Shown piece after piece: positions 43,228 through 50,800 of a DNA stretch of 64,000 nucleotides. The notes under the pieces were generated by a model, which did no database searches, was not told the DNA's origin, and saw only the letters and a program-made list of their open reading frames with translations. The translations under genes were made by a program, and so were the position numbers. Within the stretch, counting starts at the first letter, position 1. The number at the start of each line of letters is the position of its first letter. The stretch comes from Ferdinandcohnia sp036965045 (lineage in GTDB: Bacteria > Bacillota > Bacilli > Bacillales > Bacillaceae_L): NCBI RefSeq assembly GCF_036965045.1, contig NZ_JBALOV010000001.1, positions 1 to 64,000 of the forward strand, read 5' to 3'.

Positions 43228-44168
43228 TGATAGTGGACCCTCCTCTCACCCAGCTTAAATTGCAGTGCAGTCATTACTAAAATAAGAATGAATAACACGA
43301 TTGCCTGGGCACTAGCAGAACCAAACTGGTAATTCACAAAGGCCTCACGATAAATAGAATATACGATTAAATTCGTTTCATTCGCTGGTCCACCTTGGGT
43401 TAAAATATCGATTTGGCCAAATGTTTGGAACGAATTGATAATCGATACCGTAATCACAAAAAATAAGGTCGGTGAAAGCATAGGAACCGTAATTCTTCTA
43501 AACTTATAAAAGTAACCTGAACCCTCAATTTCAGCACTCTCATATAAAGAGGTGTCTATAGACTGTAAACCACCTAACAAAATTAAGAATGTAAACCCGA
43601 TATTCATCCAAATCGTAGTAATCGCAATTGCAATCATTGCCCTTTTCGGATCCGTAAGCCAGCCTATCGACTCTGCCCCAAAAACGTTAAGGATTTGGTT
43701 TAATAACCCCATTGTTGGGTTGAATAAGTACAGCCAAAATACGGATGCGGCTGCAACCGATACACCCATAGTTGAGGTGAAAATGGTTCTAAAAAAACCA
43801 ATTCCCTTCAGTTTTTCATTGGAAATGACGGCTAGAAACAAGCTGATAACAACCGTAACAGGTACAGTATAGATTACAAACAAAAAGGTATTTTTAAAGC
43901 TTTTTAGAAAAATCGGATCTGAAAACATAAATAAATAGTTTTCCAAACCGACAAATACAGTTGTTGCTCCCTTTGCGTCTGTTAAAAAGAAACTTAAATA
44001 CATAGTCTTAAACAAGGGGTAAAACACAAAAACGCTGAACAAAACAATCGATGGCAATAAAAATAAAATCCCTTTAAGCAAACTAGACATTCGTTTTTGC
44101 TTTTTTGCTTTCTCAATTTGAACAGTAAAGGATTCTTTATTTTCAATGATTGGACTGATCATACTCAT
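43224..44168 (-). CDS. ugpA: ABC transporter permease, glycerol-3-phosphate type (UgpA)
   Basis: A 314-residue permease with a cytoplasmic N-terminal tail and about six helices. Segments: LLPSIVLFSVFVFYPLFKTMYLSF, the coupling loop LYESAEIEGSGYFYKFRRITVPML and GGPANETNLIVYSIY near the end. Four-base overlaps with ugpC before and ugpE after show tight translational coupling. Works as a pair with UgpE. Confidence 0.9.
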   Translation of the reverse strand: MSMISPIIENKESFTVQIEKAKKQKRMSSLLKGILFLLPSIVLFSVFVFYPLFKTMYLSFFLTDAKGATTVFVGLENYLFMFSDPIFLKSFKNTFLFVIYTVPVTVVISLFLAVISNEKLKGIGFFRTIFTSTMGVSVAAASVFWLYLFNPTMGLLNQILNVFGAESIGWLTDPKRAMIAIAITTIWMNIGFTFLILLGGLQSIDTSLYESAEIEGSGYFYKFRRITVPMLSPTLFFVITVSIINSFQTFGQIDILTQGGPANETNLIVYSIYREAFVNYQFGSASAQAIVLFILILVMTALQFKLGERRVHYQ

Positions 44169-45286
44169 ATCGCTACAACCTCTTGTTTCTTCCCAAGGTC
44201 AGCAGATTTAAGTAATTTGCCCGTCTCTCCATCAAAGAATAATAAGTATTGAGGCTTAATTTGTACAGGAACATTTTGTCCAAAATGGATATTCCATTGT
44301 CCTGGCCATTTAGCCGTCCATAATTCAGAACCCACATCAAAAGCAATCGATGTTTCATTTCCTAGTTGTTCAATATTTACGGCTTCTAAATATGTAAGAT
44401 GTTCTTCTTCTTCGAAACCCGAAAACAAATGCTCTGGTCGAATTCCAACAACTAAGTTCGAATTTCTTGGTACATCCTTAACTGTCATTGGATCTACTGA
44501 TATATGTATTTGATTTTCTATAATCAACCTTGTACCATCTTCTGAAAATACAGCCTTCCCCAGATTCATTTTTGGTGAACCAATAAAAGATGCAACGAAT
44601 AAATTTTCCGGTTCATTATATAAGGTAATCGGTTTACCTACTTGTTGGATTTTACCTTCATTTAGCACCATGATTCGGTCACCCATCGTCATTGCTTCGA
44701 CTTGGTCATGAGTAACATAGATCATTGTGAGCCCCAGACGTTTTTGCAATCGACGAATTTGAACACGCATATTAGCACGAAGCTTTGCATCCAAATTGGA
44801 TAGTGGCTCATCCATTAAACATAAAGGGGCGTGACTTACAACCGAGCGTCCAAGTGCGACCCGTTGTCGTTGACCTCCGGAAAGCTCCCTTGGCTTTCGC
44901 TTCAATAATCCGCTTAACCCCAACATTTCAGCTGCTTCTTTAAGCCTTTTTTGTTGTTCTTGTTTATTCACTTTCCTTGCTTTTAAACCAAACAAGATAT
45001 TTTGCTCAACCGTTAAATGCGGGTATAATGCGTAATTTTGAAAGACCATCGATAGATCCCGATTTTTGGGTGGGAGATGGTTCACAACTTCATTATTAAT
45101 CTTTAAGATTCCCCCTGAAATTTCTTCAAGTCCTGCTATCATACGAAGCAATGTACTCTTCCCTGAACCAGAAGGACCGACAAGTACGAAAAATTCACCT
45201 TCCTCAATTGAGACATTGATTCCATTTAATACATCTTTTTGCTTATCATATGACTTCGAGATGTCAGCCAACTCAACCCGACTCAT
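44165..45286 (-). CDS. ugpC: ABC transporter ATP-binding protein (UgpC/MsmK-like)
   Basis: A 373-residue ATPase of the carbohydrate-uptake-1 class. Walker A GPSGSGKST, Q-loop MVFQNYALYPHLTVEQN, signature LSGGQRQRVALGR, Walker B LCLMDEPLSNLDAKLR and switch His VTHDQVEAMTM; the C-terminal part is the regulatory OB-type TOBE domain with VGIRPEHL. AAAGGAGG precedes the ATG. First gene of the ugp operon, behind a PhoP-box-like array. Confidence 0.9.
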   Translation of the reverse strand: MSRVELADISKSYDKQKDVLNGINVSIEEGEFFVLVGPSGSGKSTLLRMIAGLEEISGGILKINNEVVNHLPPKNRDLSMVFQNYALYPHLTVEQNILFGLKARKVNKQEQQKRLKEAAEMLGLSGLLKRKPRELSGGQRQRVALGRSVVSHAPLCLMDEPLSNLDAKLRANMRVQIRRLQKRLGLTMIYVTHDQVEAMTMGDRIMVLNEGKIQQVGKPITLYNEPENLFVASFIGSPKMNLGKAVFSEDGTRLIIENQIHISVDPMTVKDVPRNSNLVVGIRPEHLFSGFEEEEHLTYLEAVNIEQLGNETSIAFDVGSELWTAKWPGQWNIHFGQNVPVQIKPQYLLFFDGETGKLLKSADLGKKQEVVAI

Positions 45287-45347
45287 GCCAAACCTCCTTT
45301 CAAATTACAAAACCATTTAACCACATTTAATGCTCAAAAAAAGCAGA

Positions 45348-45386
45348 TTTACAGGATCTTGACAATCTTTAACACTAAATTGAACA
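45348..45386. promoter_or_regulatory. PhoP-box-like array before ugpC
   Basis: On the plus strand TTTACA (45348), TTGACA (45359), TTAACA (45369) and TTGAAC (45380) recur every 10-11 bases, the Pho-box design. The repeats read opposite to the operon. The spacing, and the content of the operon (glycerophosphodiester use), support phosphate-starvation control. Confidence 0.5.
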
Positions 45387-45480
45387 ATTAAAATTCACCT
45401 TCATAAACTAAACAAATTTTTCACAATAAATCAGACTGATGTACTATTTACTTCGGAAAGAGGGACAGATTCATTTCCAT

Positions 45481-45513
45481 AAAAAAAGGACAAACCTTAG
45501 CTAGGTCTGTCCT
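45481..45513 (-). terminator. Terminator after Mef-like exporter gene
   Basis: Minus strand AGGACAGACCT pairs with AGGTTTGTCCT around TAGCT-type loop, followed by seven T residues. Confidence 0.85.
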
Positions 45514-45528
45514 AAATTTTTTATTCTA

Positions 45529-46788
45529 TTATGATTCTGTCAAAGCTGGTCTCCCCGCTTCAAGTAAAACTTTATTTCGGCCAAGGAAAATGGCGAGAAT
45601 AACAATAAATATTCCAGTTCCAATTAGCAGCCATTCAATTTTGATGTAATCTGCAATTGGACCGAAGATGAGCATTCCAAGAGGCATCATTGAGGTTGAA
45701 ATCATCCCCATTACACCAAATACTCTTCCTAAATAATCTTCTTCTACTTTCTCCTGCAACAAAACGGTTGCTGGTGTATTAAATATTGGCATGGCAACTC
45801 CGAATAAAGCCATAAAGGCAAAGTAAACCCAAAAGTTCGGAACGATACCTAGCGCTAATGTGCAGGCACCCATTATGACACTAGCGAATCCCAATGTTTT
45901 TATTTTATTTTCGAAGCCACCCCAGGAAGCAATTATTCCTCCACCAACCATCATGCCAATCGAGAAGGCAATTTCAATTGCTGCCAAGCGCCATTCATCT
46001 CCGCCAAAACTGCGTGTAACCTGCAGGGGTGTCAAAAATGCTGCTGGTGCCATTAAGACAAAGAATACCGCAAAGAATAGGAAGAATGTCTTTAGAAATT
46101 GATGGTTATTCACATAGTGTAATCCTTGTTTAAAATCACTAAAATAGCTTGTTGTTTGTTTTTCTGCTGCCTTCTCATGCACGGAAATTTTCAAGAAGAA
46201 AAGCAGAGTGAAAATTGCAATTGCTGCCGTAATGACATCAATAAAGAAAATCATCTCAATCGAGGTGAATCCTAATAATGCCGCACTCACCATCGGTGAT
46301 ATGAACATGATAATGGCCTGAATACTTCCATTTGTTCCGTTCACCTTTGTCAATTTATCCTTAGGTACAATTTGCGGAAGTATTGCACCTACAGCTGGCA
46401 TTTGAATACCCGTTCCAAAGGCACGAACCGCTGCCATCACAAATAACAGCCAGATCGCATCATAACCCATTAAAAAGAGTATAGCTAGGATTAAGGTTGA
46501 GATAGCGATAAGTCCATCTGCTAAAACAATCAAGATTTTTCGGTTATAGCGATCCGCCCAAACACCTGCAACTGGTGACAAAATAAAGGTTGGAATAAAT
46601 CCGCAAATAATAAATAACGTCATCATCAAACCTGATTCAGTTGTTAAAGTGATGTGCCACATGATGGCGTACTGAACCAAAGAAGACCCAAATAGTGAAA
46701 TCGTCTGGCTACTTAGAAAGAGAATGATATTCTTTAACCAATTCTCCTTACTATTGCTTTCAACTGTTTTCATGAACGAACAACTCAT
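45529..46788 (-). CDS. MFS exporter, Mef-like (probable macrolide efflux)
   Basis: A 12-helix major facilitator protein of about 414-419 residues. It belongs to the MFS_3 group that includes macrolide exporter Mef: SSQTISLFGSSLVQYAIMWH, DRYNRKILIVLADG, AVGAILPQIVPKDKLTKVNG, LLQEKVEEDYLGRVFGVMGM and SMMPLGMLIFGPIADY align with the Mef pattern (for example Mef has QEKIKPEYLGRVFSLTG). Either of two ATGs (46788, 46773) may be the start; neither has a strong site. Upstream lie a promoter, a 15-codon ErmD-like leader peptide and an intrinsic terminator, so drug-dependent ribosome stalling probably induces it. The drug is inferred. Confidence 0.82.
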   Translation of the reverse strand: MSCSFMKTVESNSKENWLKNIILFLSSQTISLFGSSLVQYAIMWHITLTTESGLMMTLFIICGFIPTFILSPVAGVWADRYNRKILIVLADGLIAISTLILAILFLMGYDAIWLLFVMAAVRAFGTGIQMPAVGAILPQIVPKDKLTKVNGTNGSIQAIIMFISPMVSAALLGFTSIEMIFFIDVITAAIAIFTLLFFLKISVHEKAAEKQTTSYFSDFKQGLHYVNNHQFLKTFFLFFAVFFVLMAPAAFLTPLQVTRSFGGDEWRLAAIEIAFSIGMMVGGGIIASWGGFENKIKTLGFASVIMGACTLALGIVPNFWVYFAFMALFGVAMPIFNTPATVLLQEKVEEDYLGRVFGVMGMISTSMMPLGMLIFGPIADYIKIEWLLIGTGIFIVILAIFLGRNKVLLEAGRPALTES

Positions 46789-46872
46789 TTCTTTTCATAT
46801 TTTTCAAATATGCTCTTCACCTGCATTCTTTCACTTCGCACCAATCTGATCATACATACTTTTTCAGACAAC

Positions 46873-46902
46873 AAAAAAGAGGGAATCCTCGCCCCCTCTT
46901 TT
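46873..46902 (-). terminator. Attenuator in the leader of the Mef-like exporter
   Basis: Minus strand AAAAGAGGGG pairs with CCCTCTTTT, followed by TTTTG. It lies after the leader peptide and about 85 bases before the exporter start, where it can decide read-through. An unrelated upstream gene has its own terminator (47119..47148). Confidence 0.75.
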
Positions 46903-46984
46903 AAATAACCGTCAAATATAGGTTTCCTTAAATTAGACAGACCCATCCCGCTGCTCTGAACGTAGGCAGAGCTTTCATACGTAT

Positions 46985-47032
46985 TCAATTAACGGATGAA
47001 ACTGGGAATCGTAATCTAATTGAAGCTGTCAC
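46985..47032 (-). CDS. ErmD-type leader peptide of Mef-like exporter
   Basis: Very short frame found by eye: GTG start, peptide MTASIRLRFPVSSVN, TGA stop. GGAGG lies eight bases upstream and a near-consensus promoter 35 bases further. The peptide matches the ErmD leader MTHSMRLRFPTLNQ at MTxSxRLRFP, and the mef-type leader MTASMRL at its start. The RLR triplet is the known macrolide-dependent arrest motif of the +x+ kind. A GCTCTG/CAGAGC hairpin, further complementary segments (CATCC/GGATG, AATTAGA/TCTAATT) and the attenuator follow. Function is inferred from these matches. Confidence 0.8.
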   Translation of the reverse strand: MTASIRLRFPVSSVN

Positions 47033-47065
47033 AAGGAAAACCTCCATTTCTTCATAATCGATTTA

Positions 47066-47094
47066 ATAATAACAAAAGTCAGCTTTAAATACAA
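47066..47094 (-). promoter_or_regulatory. Promoter of exporter leader
   Basis: Minus strand TTGTAT (47089..47094) and TATTAT (47066..47071) with a 17-base spacer, just before the leader peptide ribosome site. Confidence 0.65.
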
Positions 47095-47118
47095 TTTCTA
47101 TTTTAAGTATAACTCCAT

Positions 47119-47148
47119 TAAAATAGACCCCCATACGGGAGTCTATTT
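47119..47148 (-). terminator. Terminator after glycine-zipper gene
   Basis: Minus strand AAATAGACTCCC pairs with GGGGGTCTATTT, followed by T-rich sequence. Confidence 0.8.
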
Positions 47149-47172
47149 CTACATTAAGTATAGGTTACACTT

Positions 47173-47373
47173 TTACTTTTCCTCTTGATCTACAGCCTCA
47201 TCAGCACCCTCGCCCGCCTTATTGCCTAAGGCTCCACCAGCAACAGCGCCCGCAACTGTACCAAGTGGACCTAACACAGATCCCACCATTGCACCTGCAG
47301 TAGCACCTGCACCCGTTCCTAGTGCCTCACCTGCAGTGATATCATTATCACGATTTCGTTTTTGATCAGCCAA
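47173..47373 (-). CDS. Small glycine-zipper protein
   Basis: About 66 residues: a polar start (ADQKRNRDNDITAGEAL) followed by a glycine/alanine zipper, TGAGATAGAMVGSVLGPLG and TVAGAVAGGALGNKAGEGA, and an acidic tail. Glycine-zipper segments insert in or line membranes; the role here is unknown. TTG 47373 has GGAGG eight bases upstream and is preferred; a GTG three codons earlier lies against the ribosome site. Single gene with its own terminator. Confidence 0.65.
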   Translation of the reverse strand: MADQKRNRDNDITAGEALGTGAGATAGAMVGSVLGPLGTVAGAVAGGALGNKAGEGADEAVDQEEK

Positions 47374-47559
47374 TTCATACACCTCCTTGTTGGGAAATGC
47401 TTTTCATTTTCACACTTCCCTCAGACATTAGTTTGCTCAAGCAGGTAGTTATTTATCTCGTGTATAATTCCGTATTCCCCTAGTCTCGCCATCATCCATT
47501 TCATCTGCACTTGACTTCTGATAAAAACATAGGATATAAAGTAAGTAGAAGTAAAAAAT

Positions 47560-47830
47560 TCCTTCACTAAAGGAGTATGAGTTTATGTTATTGGTGGTTC
47601 TTAACTAATCCATAATTGGATAGCTGGAAGAAGCAAAAACGTAGCAATCGCTATGTTTATTTCACTATGGCTTCTTTTAGAAAGTTAAGAACACGCATCA
47701 TAGCTACGAATAGTAGATCTTGCTATGGCATGTTTGTCATGGTTTTTTTGTATTTAAAACCATTCTAGACAAATCAAGCCCCAGGTCTATCTTCTGCCGT
47801 CATGAGCGCTTTGTTCATGGCGGCTTTTTA
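47560..47830 (+). promoter_or_regulatory. Structured leader before MutS2-like gene
   Basis: The 515-base gap before the MutS2-like gene contains AAAGGAG followed by a tiny frame ATG-TTA-TTG-GTG-GTT-CTT-AAC-TAA (MLLVVLN, 47585..47608), whose end is part of a ten-base perfect inverted repeat GTTCTTAACT/AGTTAAGAAC (47597..47606 with 47683..47692). Inside are AAGAAGC/GCTTCTT and TAGC/GCTA stems; then CATAGC/GCTATG; then an intrinsic terminator. This layout looks like an attenuation leader. No known riboswitch class fits. Confidence 0.45.
47796..47829 (+). terminator. Intrinsic terminator ahead of MutS2-like gene
   Basis: GCCGTCATGA pairs with TCATGGCGGC, followed by TTTTTAC. It lies about 70 bases before the MutS2-like start and after the structured leader, so it is probably an attenuator. 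Confidence 0.75.
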
Positions 47831-47897
47831 CTTCTATCCAGCCATGAACAAGTCCTCATGAAATGATTTTTTCACACATAAAAAGGAGGATTTACCA

Positions 47898-49832
47898 TTG
47901 AACACTCAAACAATGGAAGCATTAGAGTTTTACCGTATTTTGAATGATATCTCACAATTCGCAAGAACAAACAGAGGAAAAGAAACACTTCTCTCGTTAA
48001 GACCAACACAAAATAAAAAGAAAATCGAGCATTCTTTACATGAAATTTCAGAAGCGATGAACATCCTTGCCATTAGCGGAAGTATACCTATACACTCTTT
48101 GGATCAAATTGGACATTACATTGCACAAGCCAAAAAAGGCATGGCTCTAAAAGTAGACCAATTCACACAAATTGTTTCATTCTTAGACCACTGCCAAAAA
48201 GTTAAGCAATTTATGAAAGATAAGGAATATGCAGGTCCAACGGTAAGCATGTACGCTTCATCAATCGGTGATGTATCAGAACTTGAAGCAGAAATCAGCC
48301 GTTGTTTACGAAATGGCCAAGTGGATGATTATGCATCAAGTGACCTGAACTATTTGCGAAGACAGCTAGCCACCGGACAAGAAAAATTAAAGGAGAAAGC
48401 ACAGTCTTTAGTTAAAAGTAGAAGAATTGCTCCGTACCTGCAAGAAACAAACGTCACTGAACGGTCTGGTCGTTATGTGTTAGCCGTGAAAAAAGAATAT
48501 AGAAAGAAGATTCAAGGTTCAGTATTAGATACTTCGGCATCTGGCTCCACCCTCTTTATCGAGCCTATTGAATTAAGCTCGCTGCAGGAGGATATTGAGC
48601 TTATTAAAATCGCTGAAGAAACAGAGGTAGAGCGAATTTTATATGAACTCACTCAGCTATTTCTTTCATATGAACAGGTTATCCATGTCGCCATTGAGAC
48701 CATGCATCATTATGATGTTCTTTTTGCCAAAGCGAAGTACAGCCAAATGATTCAAGCAGAGATACCTGTGATCAATGAAGAGTTCAGAATAGATCTTAAA
48801 GAAGCACGTCATCCAATGCTTGGAAGCAATGCCGTCCCGCTTTCTATTCCGATTGGTGAAAAGGAGCGTGCTTTAGTGATAACTGGTCCGAACACTGGCG
48901 GAAAAACCGTTACATTAAAAACGGTGGGGCTGTTAACATTGATGGCCCAATCCGGCCTCCCTATTCCAGCCAAAAAGGGAAGTGAACTTGCGATCTTCCA
49001 ACATATCTTTGTCGATATTGGAGATGGTCAAAGCATCGAGCAAAACTTAAGCACGTTTAGTTCCCGCATGGTCAATATTATCGAAATTTTACAAGCGACA
49101 AACGATACGTCACTTGTATTAATTGATGAACTCGGTTCAGGTACTGACCCAAGAGAAGGAATGGCCCTGGCCATCGTCATTTTAGAGCAGCTATATGAAA
49201 AAGGGGCTACTTTATTTGCGACTACCCATTATAGTGAAATGAAGAAATTTGCTGATGAAACGGAAGGGTTTTTGAATGGTTCCATGGAGTTTGATATCCA
49301 TACATTACAACCAACCTATAGACTATTACTTGGAAAAAGCGGACAAAGCCAAGCTTTCGATATAGCCGCAAAGCTAGGAATGCACCCTTCACTGCTCGAA
49401 CGCGCACATCAAAAAGCATATCTAGAGCATAAGGATTATCATCAAAACATAACTCAAGAAACGTTACAATTACCATCTTATCAAAAACAGGTTATTGTGA
49501 ATAAATATGCTCGAAGTCATATAGGAAAAAAGAAACTAGAACAGCCTGTATCTAAGGTAACACTCTACAACCAAGGAGATAATGTCCTCCTCCTTGCAAC
49601 AGGCGAAACCGGTATTGTTTACAAAGGACCAAACGATCATGGTGACTACATTGTACAAATCAAAGGAGAAAAAAGAACAATTAATTTTAAAAGAATGGAA
49701 CTGAAAATTGCGGCTAAGGACCTCTACCCACCTGAATACGACTTTGACATCATATTCAAAAGCAAAGAATACCGCAAAATAAAAAAAGACATGAACCGCA
49801 AACATGTCGAAGGCAAATGGTTAGAGGAGTAA
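47898..49832 (+). CDS. MutS2-like ATPase lacking coiled coil and Smr domain
   Basis: A 644-residue MutS2 paralogue. The N-terminal core/clamp region includes VTERSGRYVLAVKKEYRKKI and DTSASGSTLFIEP; the ATPase has Walker A TGPNTGGKTVTLKT, DIGDGQSIEQNLSTFSSRM, Walker B LVLIDELGSGTDPREG and ATTHYSEMK. Full MutS2 is about 785 residues and ends with a long coiled coil and Smr nuclease; here a short linker leads to a KOW-like segment (NQGDNVLLLATGETGIVYKG) and the protein ends. TTG start, seven bases after AAAGGAGGA. B. subtilis MutS2 acts on collided ribosomes and recombination; this form could bind or split ribosomes but not cut with Smr. Confidence 0.85.
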   Translation: MNTQTMEALEFYRILNDISQFARTNRGKETLLSLRPTQNKKKIEHSLHEISEAMNILAISGSIPIHSLDQIGHYIAQAKKGMALKVDQFTQIVSFLDHCQKVKQFMKDKEYAGPTVSMYASSIGDVSELEAEISRCLRNGQVDDYASSDLNYLRRQLATGQEKLKEKAQSLVKSRRIAPYLQETNVTERSGRYVLAVKKEYRKKIQGSVLDTSASGSTLFIEPIELSSLQEDIELIKIAEETEVERILYELTQLFLSYEQVIHVAIETMHHYDVLFAKAKYSQMIQAEIPVINEEFRIDLKEARHPMLGSNAVPLSIPIGEKERALVITGPNTGGKTVTLKTVGLLTLMAQSGLPIPAKKGSELAIFQHIFVDIGDGQSIEQNLSTFSSRMVNIIEILQATNDTSLVLIDELGSGTDPREGMALAIVILEQLYEKGATLFATTHYSEMKKFADETEGFLNGSMEFDIHTLQPTYRLLLGKSGQSQAFDIAAKLGMHPSLLERAHQKAYLEHKDYHQNITQETLQLPSYQKQVIVNKYARSHIGKKKLEQPVSKVTLYNQGDNVLLLATGETGIVYKGPNDHGDYIVQIKGEKRTINFKRMELKIAAKDLYPPEYDFDIIFKSKEYRKIKKDMNRKHVEGKWLEE

Positions 49833-49885
49833 GGATCGCGAATGCTATCTGCCCCACCACCGTTATTATAAAAATCCAAAACGAT

Positions 49886-49932
49886 AAAAAAAGATGTTCA
49901 AATGGGAATCCTTCCACTTGAACATCTTTTTT
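49886..49932. terminator. Bidirectional terminator between MutS2-like and PqqB-like genes
   Basis: AAAAAAGATGTTCAA pairs with TTGAACATCTTTTTT around a short loop; it serves both convergent genes. Confidence 0.85.
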
Positions 49933-49933
49933 A

Positions 49934-50800
49934 TCATAATCTGAATTCCATCTCTTCATCAGCAATATAGAAACCTTTTGCCTCGATTTCTTTTCTTAAT
50001 GCTCCATCTTTTTGTAAGACCGGATTTGAATGGTTAAGATGCGTAAAATAAATCTTCGTTTCCCCTGTTAAATCTCCAAGGAGTTCAATTGTCTCCGTCA
50101 TGAGCGGATGGGGGACTTGTCGATAATCACGGCCAATCTTCGCAAGATCCTGTGGAGAATGAAACGTACCGTCAAGAAAACAAATGTCCGCCGCCTTCGC
50201 TGCTTCACGAATATCAATATCCCATTCATCCCAACGATCAATATCTGGAATAAATAGAACCTTTTTATTCGGACCTTTGATCCAAAAAGCAAAAGTCTCA
50301 GAGAACTCATTTCGATGCGGAACGAGGATTGGGGTAACGGTTACTTCTGAAGAAATGCTCACCTGTTGTCGATCAAAGACTTCTTGAACCACGATGTTTT
50401 CAAGTGCAGTTAACTGACTCCATGGGGCATTATTTTCCAGTACCTCTTTCATTTTTGTTCCTGCCTTCACAGGTAATTGCCTGGAATTAATTGCTTCCTT
50501 CCCTAAATACATCAAACCAGGATAATGACCGATATGAGCATGTGATAAAAAAATAGTGTTCATTAGCTTTGATTCCATTCCATATCTCATCTGTAATCGC
50601 GCCATCTGTTCCCGCAAATCAGGGGTGGCATCAATTAAATGCCATTTCTGTTCTTCAGGTAAGATAATCGCCAATGATGCGGCTGTTCTTTTATACTTTG
50701 GATCTTCTAATGCCCTTTTACAATTGTCACAAAAGCAATTCGCCTGTGGCAAACCTCCATCTTGTGCAGTACCAACCACACTTAAAATCACTTCGCTCAC
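49934..50800 (-). CDS. PqqB-like metallo-beta-lactamase-fold hydrolase
   Basis: A 288-residue MBL-fold protein. The N-terminus VVGTAQDGGLPQANCFCDNC is the PqqB signature with a three-Cys zinc site, and the metal motif is SHAHIGHYPGLMYLG. In PQQ producers PqqB hydroxylates a tyrosine in PqqA, but no other pqq gene is in the window, so this is probably a PqqB-like enzyme of another role. GTG start overlaps the stop of the NhaC gene by one base, with AAAGGGAAG upstream, so the two are coupled. Confidence 0.8.
   Translation of the reverse strand: MSEVILSVVGTAQDGGLPQANCFCDNCKRALEDPKYKRTAASLAIILPEEQKWHLIDATPDLREQMARLQMRYGMESKLMNTIFLSHAHIGHYPGLMYLGKEAINSRQLPVKAGTKMKEVLENNAPWSQLTALENIVVQEVFDRQQVSISSEVTVTPILVPHRNEFSETFAFWIKGPNKKVLFIPDIDRWDEWDIDIREAAKAADICFLDGTFHSPQDLAKIGRDYRQVPHPLMTETIELLGDLTGETKIYFTHLNHSNPVLQKDGALRKEIEAKGFYIADEEMEFRL

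Noticed and set aside
46785..46988. Minus-strand frame of 67 codons before the exporter
   Set aside because: It overlaps the hairpins and attenuator of the exporter leader and has no good ribosome site; the 15-codon leader frame fits much better.
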